Positions 1 to 7,198 are shown, numbered from the stretch's first letter. The stretch: 9,917 nt of DNA from CAZOMR01 sp964580655 (GCA_964580655.1 CAZOMR010000119.1:1-9917); one strand, 5' to 3'. Translations and numbers: made by a program. Notes: generated by a model from the sequence alone, not told the origin.

Positions 1-710
1 CAGGATATGTTGAAAAGGGAGTGCTGGATTGCGGGCTAACCGGGCGCGACTGGGTCATAGAGCAGGGGGCCAGGGTCAAGGAGGTCTGCCCGCTTACCTA
101 CTCAAAGGTGGGCCTTCGCAGGGTGAGATGGGTAGTGGCTGTGCCCGTGGATTCCCGGATAAAATCCTACCGCGGCCTGCGTGGCAGGCGGATTTCGACC
201 GAGGTTGTAAACATCGCAAAGGCATACCTGAGGAAAAAGGGGATCAAGGCAGATGTGGAGTTCTCCTGGGGGGCGACAGAGATCAAGGCCCCGCTACTCG
301 CTGACGCCATTATAGAGGTCACGGAGACAGGTAGCTCGCTTGCCGCGAACAACCTTCGCATCCTGGACACAGTGCTATGGTCGGAAACCGTTTTTATCGC
401 TAACCATGCGGCCTGGAGGAACTCCTGGAAGCGAGACAAGATTAAAACTCTCGCACTAATGCTGAATGGCGCATTGGAGGCCGAGAGCAAGGTGGGGCTC
501 AAGATGAATGTTCCGGAGAAATCCCTTGAAAGGGTGACGAAGATACTGCCTGCCTTGCATACCCCTACTGTCTCCAGGCTCTCGGATAAGGGCTGGTACA
601 GCCTGGAGGTGATGGTGGATGAAAAGGTAGCGCGTGATCTTATCCCGGAGCTCAAACGGGCCGGAGCCACCGGCATCATTGAATACCCCATCAACAAGGT
701 GATCTATTAG
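1..710 (+). CDS. hisG: ATP phosphoribosyltransferase, long form, 5'-truncated by window edge
   Basis: HisG catalyses the first step of histidine biosynthesis, condensing ATP with PRPP to phosphoribosyl-ATP in the cytoplasm. The frame is open to the window edge: bases 3-20 encode GYVEKG, which joins directly to VLDCGLTGRDWV, a typical internal HisG segment. The GTG at 21 is therefore an internal Val codon and not the start. About 235 codons are visible, so some 50-60 N-terminal residues are missing against a usual length near 290. The PRPP-binding region is seen as EVTETGSSLAANNLRILDT (bases about 318-374). The last 75 or so residues (from about base 490, GLKMNVPEKSLERV through GATGIIEYPINKVIY) match the ACT-like HisG_C regulatory domain. 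This makes it the long, histidine-inhibited form, which does not need HisZ. The TAG stop at 708-710 abuts a palindromic element. It is the only + strand gene and converges on tlyA. Confidence 0.95.
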   Translation, partial: GYVEKGVLDCGLTGRDWVIEQGARVKEVCPLTYSKVGLRRVRWVVAVPVDSRIKSYRGLRGRRISTEVVNIAKAYLRKKGIKADVEFSWGATEIKAPLLADAIIEVTETGSSLAANNLRILDTVLWSETVFIANHAAWRNSWKRDKIKTLALMLNGALEAESKVGLKMNVPEKSLERVTKILPALHTPTVSRLSDKGWYSLEVMVDEKVARDLIPELKRAGATGIIEYPINKVIY

Positions 711-819
711 CAGGACATTCCCCGAAATTTTTCGCCCGTTACACCTGGTGAAATCAAAAAATCCTCACAGTTATTTGGCTTACAGAAAAACCAGGGTGAT
801 TTTCGGGGAATGTCCTGGG
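711..819. mobile_element. MITE-like palindromic element with terminal inverted repeats
   Basis: The left arm CAGGACATTCCCCGAAA (711-727) and right arm TTTCGGGGAATGTCCTG (801-817) are a perfect 17-bp inverted repeat enclosing 73 bases of non-coding DNA. The segment is flanked by the exact 8-bp direct repeat TCTATTAG at 703-710 and 820-827, which looks like a target-site duplication. The left copy contains the hisG stop codon, so an insertion here would have left the hisG reading frame intact. The interior is A+T-rich and has a small inverted repeat at 723-734 (CGAAATTTTTCG). It encodes no transposase, so any movement would depend on an enzyme supplied elsewhere. The right arm is followed by an unpaired GG (818-819) before the direct repeat, so the exact boundary is uncertain. 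Because it lies between convergent genes it might also fold in the transcript and act as a bidirectional transcription end, but there is no canonical T-tract. The alternative is a REP-like palindrome with a chance direct repeat. Confidence 0.6.
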
Positions 820-872
820 TCTATTAGCCAGAGCCTCAGGCGTTAAGTTGTTCCATCACATGGGTTACAGTT

Positions 873-1619
873 TCATGAAGGGAAAGCGAGAAGGAGGAAG
901 TACTCCTGGTTTCCTTTAGGGCCTTTGATGGATGCGGGCGCGACGGCCCGGCACTCTAACCCCAGGCTCTTTGCGAATGTCTTGATCTTTTCCACGGCCT
1001 GGTTCTGCTTGTCCGGGTCTTTGACCACTCCGCCTTTTCCCACCTGCTTTGGGCCCAGCTCGAACTGCGGCTTTACAAGCGCGAGTATCTCTCCGCGGCC
1101 ATTTAATATCTCAATGATCTTTGGCAGGACCTTTTCAAGTGATATGAAGGATACATCCACGGTAGCAAGCTCGACCTTATCCTTGATGATGGCTGGATCA
1201 AAATGCCGGATGTTGATCCCCTCCAGGACCTGGACCCGATTGTCGGTCCTTAGTTTCCATGCAAGCTGGCCCTTGCCCACATCCAGGGCATATACCCGGG
1301 CCGCACCCTTCTTCAGCATGCAGTCTGTAAAGCCGCCTGTGCTCGATCCCACATCCAGTGCGGTCTTGCCATTCAGGTTTATGTTCCACTCCTTCAAGGC
1401 GCCTGCGAGCTTCAGTCCTCCCCGGCTTACATAGGGACATGGGTCTTCCCGGCAGGTGATCTGTGCGTCGCGGCTGATCATTGTTCCGGGCTTGTCCTTT
1501 ATTCGGCCTTGAACCAGAACCGCTCCGGCCATGATCATGCCCCTTGCCTGTGAGCGGCTCTGGGCCAGGCCTAGATCAACCACCAGTATGTCCAGGCGCT
1601 CTTTGGTCTTTGGACTCAT
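873..1619 (-). CDS. tlyA: TlyA family rRNA (cytidine-2'-O)-methyltransferase
   Basis: The product is a 248-residue S4 plus FtsJ-like methyltransferase. TlyA proteins 2'-O-methylate cytidines in 16S and/or 23S rRNA using S-adenosylmethionine; older annotations say hemolysin A. The N-terminal S4 RNA-binding domain spans about residues 6-65 (RLDILVVDLGLAQSRSQAR). The SAM-binding motif is ALDVGSSTGGFTD at 87-99. The K-D-K-E catalytic set described for mycobacterial TlyA is visible as K70 (SRGGLKL), D155 (VDVSFIS), K183 (LVKPQFE) and E239 (NQEYF), one residue offset from the mycobacterial numbering as I recall it. Length is normal for the family. The ATG overlaps the dxs stop as ATGA (1616-1619). 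No clear Shine-Dalgarno precedes it, so translation is probably coupled to dxs. It is the last gene of the - strand run. Whether it modifies both subunits or only 23S rRNA cannot be told from sequence. Confidence 0.93.
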   Translation of the reverse strand: MSPKTKERLDILVVDLGLAQSRSQARGMIMAGAVLVQGRIKDKPGTMISRDAQITCREDPCPYVSRGGLKLAGALKEWNINLNGKTALDVGSSTGGFTDCMLKKGAARVYALDVGKGQLAWKLRTDNRVQVLEGINIRHFDPAIIKDKVELATVDVSFISLEKVLPKIIEILNGRGEILALVKPQFELGPKQVGKGGVVKDPDKQNQAVEKIKTFAKSLGLECRAVAPASIKGPKGNQEYFLLLAFPS

Positions 1620-3592
1620 TTAGTGCTTGTGGAAACCGGTTCTGGCAGGAGTTCCTGCTGGCTTAGAAATTCCATGCACTGCCGGGCAATGCCTTTGGCA
1701 TCCAGGCCGTATTTTTCCCTGAGAATTTTCTGCGGACCATGCTGGACGAACTCATCCGGTATGCCTATCCGTTTCAAGAACACATGGTTGTAGCCCGCTC
1801 TTTCCATCAGCTCGAGCACGGCAGAGCCAAAGCCGCCAGCCAGTGCATTCTCCTCGATCGTAACCATCCGGCCGACCTTCCCGGCCAGCTCCAGGATGAG
1901 AGTCTCATCCAGGGGCTTTGCGAATCGGGCGTTGACCACCGTGGCAGAGATACCCTTTTCAGCAAGAATTTCCGCGGCCTTGACAGCCTGTATGACCGGA
2001 TTCCCCAGTGCGATAATGACCAGGTCTTCGCCTGTGCAAAGAATCTCGGCCTTGCCATGAGGGATGCTTTTGAGTTCCTGGTCCAGCGCTACCCCGAAGC
2101 CCCGTCCCCTGGGATACCGGATAGCCACAGGCCCCTTAATCTGAGTGGCTGTGAAGAGCATGTGCCGGAGTTCATTCTCGTCCTTCGGAGCCATTACAGT
2201 CATGTTCGGAAGATGCCGCAGGTAAGACAGGTCAAACAGCCCGTGATGAGTAGGGCCGTCCTCGCCTACTATGCCGGCGCGGTCCAGGCAAAAGATCACC
2301 GGCAGGTTTTGCAGGCACACATCATGTAGAATCTGGTCATAGGCCCGCTGTAGAAATGTGGAGTAGATGGCCGCCACGGGCTTGTATCCTTCACATGCCA
2401 TTCCCGCGGCAAAAGTGACGCAATGCTGTTCCGTGATGCCCATATCAAAGACCCTGTCGGGAAATTTTTCATAGACCTTGTCCAGGCCGGTGCCCTGTGG
2501 CATGGCCGCGGTAATTCCGATGAGCCGCGAGTCCATCTTGAAGAGTTCAATCATGGTTTCGGAGAATATTCCGGTGTAGGTCGGTGGCCCGGAAGAGACA
2601 TGGTTTATGTCCCCGCTTTCGAGGTTAAAGGGTCCGGTGCCGTGGAACTCCATGGGCTTATCCTCGGCAGGCGTATAACCTTTTCCCTTTTTAGTCAGAA
2701 CATGTATAAGGATCGGCTCATTGAATTTTTTGGCCCTTCTGAGAATGGAGATCAACTGCTCTATCCGGTGGCCGTCCACCGGGCCCAGGTAGTGATACCC
2801 CATAGCCTCAATGAGTATTCCGGGAGTGAAGAATCCGAGAAAGCTCTGCCGCCACCTTCTTCCAGCCCAGGAGAGCTCACGCTGGAGCCACTCCGGAAGC
2901 GGCCGGACCAGCCGGCGCGTGGTGCGCGTGAACCACATTGCAGGACGGGTGGCCACTATTTGGCTGAGCAGTGTGGAGAATGACCCCACGCTGGGGGCGA
3001 TTGACATCTCGTTATCGTTAAGTATCACGATGATGTTGTTCAGTGTCCGTTCCAGTGATCTGGGGGTTTGCGTCAGGGCCTCCAGGGCCATGCCCCCGGT
3101 TAGTCCTCCGTCGCCTATCACGGCCACCACCTTGTTGGGCTTGCCGGCCAGCATCATGGCCTCGGCCATGCCGAGCGCCGCGGAGATTGATGTGCTGGCA
3201 TGGCCGGTTCCAAAGGCATCATAGGGGCTTTCATCCCTGCGGGGGAATCCGCTTATGCCTTGGTATTGACGGATGGTCTTGAACCGGTCTCGCCTTTCGG
3301 TAATCAGCTTGTGAGGATAGCTCTGATGCCCGACATCCCAGATGATCTTATCCTCCGGTGTGTCAAAGACATAATGCAGGGCAATGGCCAGCTCCACCAC
3401 GCCCAGGCTGGAAGCCAGGTGTCCTCCATGCTCCGAAACAGTGGTCAGGATTTCATCGCGAATCTCCTGCGCCAGCTTGCGCAGATCATCCCTGGATAGA
3501 GAATTCAGGTCTCGCGGGCCTTTGATCTCATCAAGCAACCTCGCTCCCTGGCTAAAGTTTTGGAGCGTGGGCGACTTTTTTCCCCAATTCAT
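1616..3592 (-). CDS. dxs: 1-deoxy-D-xylulose-5-phosphate synthase
   Basis: Dxs condenses pyruvate and glyceraldehyde 3-phosphate into DXP, the first step of the MEP isoprenoid pathway, with thiamine diphosphate (ThDP) as cofactor; DXP also feeds thiamine and pyridoxal synthesis. From the chosen ATG it is 658 residues, slightly above the usual 620-640. Visible motifs in order are GGHLASSLG (His58, catalytic region), GDGGLTGGMALEAL (160-173) with NDNEMSI (192-198) for ThDP/Mg binding, GPVDGH (270-275), MGITEQH with the ThDP-activating Glu388, then DRAGIVGEDGPTHHG (437-451) and YPRG (493-496). The C-terminal transketolase domain follows. The frame stays open to a TTG at 3628, but that start would overlap ispA by 20 nt and has no Shine-Dalgarno. 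ATG 3592 has GGAG four bases upstream and leaves a 16-nt gap. The stop overlaps tlyA as ATGA. It is paired with ispA, so two isoprenoid genes are co-transcribed. Confidence 0.96.
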   Translation of the reverse strand: MNWGKKSPTLQNFSQGARLLDEIKGPRDLNSLSRDDLRKLAQEIRDEILTTVSEHGGHLASSLGVVELAIALHYVFDTPEDKIIWDVGHQSYPHKLITERRDRFKTIRQYQGISGFPRRDESPYDAFGTGHASTSISAALGMAEAMMLAGKPNKVVAVIGDGGLTGGMALEALTQTPRSLERTLNNIIVILNDNEMSIAPSVGSFSTLLSQIVATRPAMWFTRTTRRLVRPLPEWLQRELSWAGRRWRQSFLGFFTPGILIEAMGYHYLGPVDGHRIEQLISILRRAKKFNEPILIHVLTKKGKGYTPAEDKPMEFHGTGPFNLESGDINHVSSGPPTYTGIFSETMIELFKMDSRLIGITAAMPQGTGLDKVYEKFPDRVFDMGITEQHCVTFAAGMACEGYKPVAAIYSTFLQRAYDQILHDVCLQNLPVIFCLDRAGIVGEDGPTHHGLFDLSYLRHLPNMTVMAPKDENELRHMLFTATQIKGPVAIRYPRGRGFGVALDQELKSIPHGKAEILCTGEDLVIIALGNPVIQAVKAAEILAEKGISATVVNARFAKPLDETLILELAGKVGRMVTIEENALAGGFGSAVLELMERAGYNHVFLKRIGIPDEFVQHGPQKILREKYGLDAKGIARQCMEFLSQQELLPEPVSTSTK

Positions 3593-3596
3593 CTTG

Positions 3597-3600
3597 CTCC
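3597..3600 (-). promoter_or_regulatory. Ribosome binding site deciding the dxs start
   Basis: GGAG on the - strand (CTCC on +) lies 4 nt before the ATG at 3592. The alternative upstream TTG at 3628 has no purine-rich site in front of it. The short spacing makes this a moderate rather than strong site. Confidence 0.55.
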
Positions 3601-3608
3601 ATTCCTGA

Positions 3609-4496
3609 TCAATAAGTCCTGGATACAATATATTCAGCCAGTGACCTTAATGGGTCTGCCCTGTGATCGAACCCGTCAATTGCGGCGCAGGCCTTCTCGC
3701 TCAACTCCCTGGCCTTGCTCCTTGATGCCTCAAGGCCGTGCAGTGCAGGGTATGTGGCCTTGCTCAAATTCTTGTCCCGGCCCCGGACCTTGCCCCATTC
3801 CTTGCCGCCTTCCACATCCAGCAGGTCATCCACGATCTGAAACGCGAGTCCTATGGCCATGCCGTAGTTAGTCAGTGCTTCCAGCTCTGATGGCCCTGCT
3901 CCACCCAGCCTGGCGCCGACCCGGACAGAGGCGGTTATCAGGGACGCGGTTTTATGTCTGTGGATGAATTCAAGCTCTTCCGGTCGGCAGGGCTGATCCT
4001 CTTTCTCAAGGTCAAGCACCTGTCCGGTGACCATTCCCTTGAGACCGGCCGCATCGGTAATCTCGGTGATGATCTCCAGGGCCAATACAGGGTTAATGCC
4101 CTTCTCAAGGGTCTCCCGTGCGATCAGGTTAAAGGCCTCGGTATTCAGGGCATCCCCGGCAAGGATGGCAATGGCCTCGCCGAAGACCTTGTGGCTGGTT
4201 GGCTTGCCGCGACGAAGGTCGTCGTCATCCATGGCGGGAAGATCATCATGGATAAGCGAGTAGGTATGAATGATCTCGATTGCACAGGCAAAAGGAATAG
4301 CTGTTTGCTCATCCCCTCCCACTGCTTCCGTGGCCGCAAGAGTGAGGATCGGCCTGAGTCTTTTCCCCCCGGAAAAAACACTGTAGCGTACCGCCTTATG
4401 TATCTCCTCCGGATAGGTGTCATCCCTTGGAAGATGCCGCTCCAGGGCATCATCCACAAGCCGCCTGCGCTCCCTCAGGTATTCCTCCATGTCCAT
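3609..4496 (-). CDS. ispA: Polyprenyl (farnesyl/geranylgeranyl) diphosphate synthase, IspA type
   Basis: This is a trans-isoprenyl diphosphate synthase that condenses isopentenyl diphosphate with allylic diphosphates, feeding quinone, undecaprenyl and other prenyl products. The 295-residue length is normal for the family. Visible motifs are GGKRLRP (43-49), the first Asp-rich motif DDLPAMDDDDLRRGKPT (84-100) with the two-residue insertion typical of bacterial type II farnesyl synthases, MVTGQVLDL (155-163), the KT pair at 182-183, and the second Asp-rich motif FQIVDDLLDVEG (219-230). The context LIHDDLPAMDD resembles E. coli IspA, which favours farnesyl diphosphate. Chain length in this subfamily is hard to predict, so a geranylgeranyl product remains possible. 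The start ATG has GGAGGAG (4507-4513) 10 nt upstream and lies 2 nt after the xseB stop; the Met two codons later would be worse spaced. It is followed after 16 nt by dxs. Confidence 0.93.
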   Translation of the reverse strand: MDMEEYLRERRRLVDDALERHLPRDDTYPEEIHKAVRYSVFSGGKRLRPILTLAATEAVGGDEQTAIPFACAIEIIHTYSLIHDDLPAMDDDDLRRGKPTSHKVFGEAIAILAGDALNTEAFNLIARETLEKGINPVLALEIITEITDAAGLKGMVTGQVLDLEKEDQPCRPEELEFIHRHKTASLITASVRVGARLGGAGPSELEALTNYGMAIGLAFQIVDDLLDVEGGKEWGKVRGRDKNLSKATYPALHGLEASRSKARELSEKACAAIDGFDHRADPLRSLAEYIVSRTY

Positions 4497-4498
4497 GC

Positions 4499-4807
4499 TC
4501 AGTCTTCTCCTCCAGACCCTTCGGGCTCGGACTCCTCAGCCTCCGGTCCCTCGGGCTCAAATTCTCCATAAAGCGGCTCTCCACCTTGCTCGCCCACCAG
4601 CATCTCGATCCGCTGGCGCGTCTGATCCAGGTATTGCCGACAGGCCCGCACCAGCTTGACCCCTTCCTCAAAGGCCTGAAGGCTCTCTTCCAGAGGGATG
4701 TTTCCCTTCTCCAGCCGGGCCACAATTCTCTCCAGGTCCTTCATCGCCTTTTCAAATCTGAACCCTTGTCCTCCAAGTCCCCTGGATTTCTTCTCTTCCT
4801 TAGTCAT
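4499..4807 (-). CDS. xseB: Exodeoxyribonuclease VII small subunit
   Basis: XseB is the small subunit of exonuclease VII. It wraps several copies around each XseA to form the enzyme that degrades single-stranded DNA from both ends. From ATG 4807 it has 102 residues. The XseB domain covers about residues 15-72, with FEKAMKDLERIVARLEKG and IPLEESLQAFEEGVKLVRAC forming the two-helix hairpin. A tail of about 25 residues rich in Glu, Pro and Gly (77-102, with repeated EPEG) is longer and more acidic than in the shortest family members. The frame opens at a TTG (4813), but GAGGGG at 4815-4820 sits 7 nt before ATG 4807 and only 1 nt before the TTG, so the ATG is preferred. Its partner xseA is two genes upstream, separated by the M23 gene. 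The stop lies 2 nt before ispA. Confidence 0.93.
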   Translation of the reverse strand: MTKEEKKSRGLGGQGFRFEKAMKDLERIVARLEKGNIPLEESLQAFEEGVKLVRACRQYLDQTRQRIEMLVGEQGGEPLYGEFEPEGPEAEESEPEGSGGED

Positions 4808-4814
4808 GAGCAAA

Positions 4815-4820
4815 CCCCTC
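4815..4820 (-). promoter_or_regulatory. Ribosome binding site of xseB
   Basis: GAGGGG on the - strand (CCCCTC on +) is 7 nt from ATG 4807 and only 1 nt from the in-frame TTG at 4813, so it selects the ATG start. Confidence 0.7.
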
Positions 4821-4855
4821 TTTTTCGTCTTTTTTCGTCTCTTTCGTCTCTTTCG
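4820..4855 (-). repeat. Short purine-rich tandem repeat in the xseB leader
   Basis: On the + strand TTTTTCGTCT occurs twice in a row (4821-4840), followed by CTTTCGTCT (4841-4849) and a partial CTTTCG (4850-4855): about 3.6 units of 9-10 nt. In the transcript this is a run of GAAAGAGAC/GAAAAAAGAC units ending at the xseB ribosome binding site. It fills most of the 64-nt gap between the M23 stop and the xseB start, by far the longest gap inside the operon. A role as an A/G-rich translation enhancer, or as a length-variable tract, is inference. Confidence 0.75.
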
Positions 4856-4871
4856 CCGGCGCGGGAATCTG

Positions 4872-5792
4872 TTATTGCAATTTATCCAACAGGGGCGCCA
4901 GTGCCATGACCGAGTCCGGGTTTACGCGTGCTCCCAGCAGGCGAAAGCCCCAGTGCAAATGAGAGGCGGTGGACCTTCCGGTCATTCCCGCCTGACCGAT
5001 CACCTGTCCTTTCTCCACTTTGTCTCCCGGCTTGACCTTGTATTCGGAGAGATGAAAATACATGCTGTATATCCCTGAGCCGTGATCAATCACCACGCTC
5101 TTGCCTGAAAAGAAGCAATCCCGGACCATTACGATCCTTCCCGCGTTCGCGGCCCGGACAGCCTCTCCGGAAGCCGCGCGCAAGTCCTGCCCGGTGTGAG
5201 GGCTCTTTGGCTCCCCGTTGATGACCCTGCGTAGTCCGAATCCGCTTGTTACATCTCCGGGCACAGGCCGTTCAAAGCTTCCATTTAGAAATCTCTCATT
5301 GCTTTTCTGGCTCCAGATTTTTGAAAAGGCCGCGGAGTCATCCCTCACCCTCTTCAGCGCGGCTTCATCCAGCTCGGTCATCTTCCGCGGGAGTGTCAGG
5401 TGTTCCTCCGGAAACTCCCTGTCTCTGACAGGAATAATCACCTTGAATTTCCTGCGCACTCCTTCTGGAAAACCGATCTCCAGTGCAATCGGATACCTTC
5501 CCGGAACCATGTTCAGGTCTATTCCCAAAAGCGCGTACCAGACCTTTCCCTGCCTTGCCGGGAGAAAGGGAACATCTTTTCCGGCAAAGGTTCCCCGCAC
5601 CTGGACCATGGTCTGCTCATTCATTTCTATGTAAATCAAGAAAGCCTCTCCTTGATGAAGTTCAGTCCTTCTCTCATCGCCGCCTGCGTAAATAGATACC
5701 GAGAGTTCCTCGGACTCGCAGGTGTTTGCGGCCACAAGCTGGCAAAGAAAAAGACAAAGGATGATTCCTCTTAAAAAGACACCCCTGGTCAT
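4872..5792 (-). CDS. Exported M23 family metallopeptidase (LytM-like peptidoglycan endopeptidase)
   Basis: The product is a secreted zinc endopeptidase expected to cleave peptidoglycan cross-bridges, or to regulate such cleavage, in the periplasm. From ATG 5792 it has 306 residues. Residues 1-24 form a signal peptide (MTRGVFLRGIILCLFLCQLV), probably cleaved near Ala-Asn-Thr; the Cys residues do not form a good lipobox. Residues about 30-125 look like a beta-rich N-terminal domain of the kind found before M23 domains. The M23 domain is at about 175-295. It has the zinc ligands H199 and D203 (HTGQD), the YFHLS His (H247) and HLHWG (H278, H280), followed by GARVNPDSVM. All expected catalytic residues are present, so it should be active. 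The frame extends upstream to 5852 inside xseA, but ATG 5792 gives the signal peptide at the N-terminus, has GGAGGG (5802-5807) 9 nt upstream, and overlaps the xseA stop by 1 nt (TGATG). It lacks the long coiled coil of EnvC. Confidence 0.9.
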   Translation of the reverse strand: MTRGVFLRGIILCLFLCQLVAANTCESEELSVSIYAGGDERRTELHQGEAFLIYIEMNEQTMVQVRGTFAGKDVPFLPARQGKVWYALLGIDLNMVPGRYPIALEIGFPEGVRRKFKVIIPVRDREFPEEHLTLPRKMTELDEAALKRVRDDSAAFSKIWSQKSNERFLNGSFERPVPGDVTSGFGLRRVINGEPKSPHTGQDLRAASGEAVRAANAGRIVMVRDCFFSGKSVVIDHGSGIYSMYFHLSEYKVKPGDKVEKGQVIGQAGMTGRSTASHLHWGFRLLGARVNPDSVMALAPLLDKLQ

Positions 5793-7198
5793 CAGACTGT
5801 TCCCTCCGGGTCCATTTCTGCAGATTCTTCGGATTTGCCCCGCACCTCGCACTCCAGCTCGCCTCGCTTAAGGATCAGCTCAAGCCAGTCCCCTGTTTCC
5901 ACCCTTTTTGCATCGCGTATTATCTCTTTTGAGTCCTTGCGCCGGGCAATGCTGTACCCGCGGGACAGGGTGGCGAGCGGGGACAGGGCATCCAGTCTCC
6001 CTGTCCGGCTTTCAAGCCCCTTCATTTCCCTCTCCATTTTCGCGGACATGGCCCCCTCAAGCGCGACATCCATTTTCGCGATCTGCATAACGGCCTCTTT
6101 ATAATATACCTGTGGATGCTGAATGGAAAGGGCTCTTTCCAGATGCTGGAGCTTGCTTTCCCATGGAACAAGCCCGTTTCGGAGCGCCCTTTCTATTTTC
6201 CAGAGTTGATCATCAAGGATGAGCATTCCTTTTTCTATGTCCCTGCGCGGGTCTGGAAGAGACCGGGCGAGCCAGAGAATTCTCTCCCTGGCCTGTTCCT
6301 GCCCATTCAGGATGGTGCTGACCAGGCGTTCCTGTATATCCTGCACCATATCCTGCATATCTTGTTTTGCCGTGGTTACGAGTTCTGCGGCCGCAGTAGG
6401 GGTAGGAGTCCGCATGTCCGCGACGAAGTCCGCTATGGTGAAGTCAACCTCGTGGCCCACTGCCGAGAGCACTGGAATCCCGGACCGGGCAATGGCCCTG
6501 GCCAGCACCTCCTCATTGAATGCCCAGAGGTCTTCCAGGGAGCCGCCTCCGCGTGCAAGGATTATCAGCTCCAGAGGCCTTCTATCTTTGGGCCGCGAGA
6601 TTTTCGGATTATTGGCCAGGTCAAGGGCTCCGGCCAACTCCTCTGCCGCGCCCTCGCCCTGCACGCGAGATGGGATGATCAGCACCTCGATTGGGGCCTG
6701 CTTGGACTTGATGACGCGGAGCATGTCCTGAATTGCGGCAGATGTGGGCGAGGTGATGATGGCTATCCGGACGGAGTATTCGGGCAGGGGTTTCTTTCTC
6801 CCCGGGTCGAACAGGCCATCCTTGTCAAGCTTTGCCTTTAGCTGTTCAAAGCGCACCTGGAGAGCCCCGATGCCCACCGGGTGCATCTGATCAAGGATCA
6901 GTTGATATTCCCCGCGTTGATCGTAAACACTTATCCTTCCTTTGCATACCACCTCCATGCCGTGCTCTGGCCGGAAACGAAGGTATATATTCTGAAACCT
7001 GAACATCACGGCGCGGAGCATGGCCTGCTCGTCCTTGAGTGTGAAATATAGATGTCCGGAACCCGGCTTACGGAGGCCTGAGATTTCGCCCTGAACCCAG
7101 ACCTCGCTGAAACTGGTTTCAAGCTGGTCTCTTATCAGGCCTGTGATCTCCGCTACCCGGTAGATTTTTTTCCCGGAAAAAGTCTCCTGCCTGCTCAC
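5792..7198 (-). CDS. xseA: Exodeoxyribonuclease VII large subunit
   Basis: XseA is the catalytic subunit of exonuclease VII, a metal-independent nuclease that degrades single-stranded DNA into short oligonucleotides for mismatch repair and recombination. It has 468 residues, near the usual 400-460. An N-terminal OB-fold covers about 10-105 (IYRVAEITGLIRDQLE, VWVQGEISG, GHLYFTLKD). The catalytic region holds IAIITSPTSAAIQDML (145-160), ARGGGSLEDLWAFNEE (215-230) and SAVGHEVDFTIADFVADMRT (245-264) followed by PTPTAAAEL. A long helical region about 270-400 probably carries the XseB-binding coiled coil. The conserved tail is LATLSRGYSI (408-416 region). The start is a GTG overlapping the previous stop by 4 nt (GTGA, 7195-7198), with GGAG (7207-7210) 8 nt upstream. 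The next gene is an M23 peptidase, not xseB. Confidence 0.96.
   Translation of the reverse strand: MSRQETFSGKKIYRVAEITGLIRDQLETSFSEVWVQGEISGLRKPGSGHLYFTLKDEQAMLRAVMFRFQNIYLRFRPEHGMEVVCKGRISVYDQRGEYQLILDQMHPVGIGALQVRFEQLKAKLDKDGLFDPGRKKPLPEYSVRIAIITSPTSAAIQDMLRVIKSKQAPIEVLIIPSRVQGEGAAEELAGALDLANNPKISRPKDRRPLELIILARGGGSLEDLWAFNEEVLARAIARSGIPVLSAVGHEVDFTIADFVADMRTPTPTAAAELVTTAKQDMQDMVQDIQERLVSTILNGQEQARERILWLARSLPDPRRDIEKGMLILDDQLWKIERALRNGLVPWESKLQHLERALSIQHPQVYYKEAVMQIAKMDVALEGAMSAKMEREMKGLESRTGRLDALSPLATLSRGYSIARRKDSKEIIRDAKRVETGDWLELILKRGELECEVRGKSEESAEMDPEGTV

Noticed and set aside
21..710. GTG at base 21 as the hisG start
   Set aside because: The frame is open to the window edge and bases 3-20 encode GYVEKG, which is normal internal HisG sequence. 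The gene is truncated by the window and does not start here.
818..872. Rho-independent terminator after tlyA
   Set aside because: Only a tiny GCCT-CA-GGC palindrome is visible and there is no T-run on either strand, so no canonical terminator can be called.
925..1434. Long + strand open frames opposite tlyA, dxs, xseA and ctpA (for example 925-1434, 6116-6841, 8493-9353)
   Set aside because: They lie entirely antisense to well-supported genes with intact catalytic motifs, encode low-complexity or Pro/Ser/Arg-rich products and match no family. They are G+C-driven shadows.
5792..5852. Upstream-extended start of the M23 gene at 5852
   Set aside because: The extension overlaps xseA by about 60 nt and would bury the signal peptide behind 20 residues with no export signature. 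ATG 5792 has a ribosome binding site and a 1-nt stop/start overlap.
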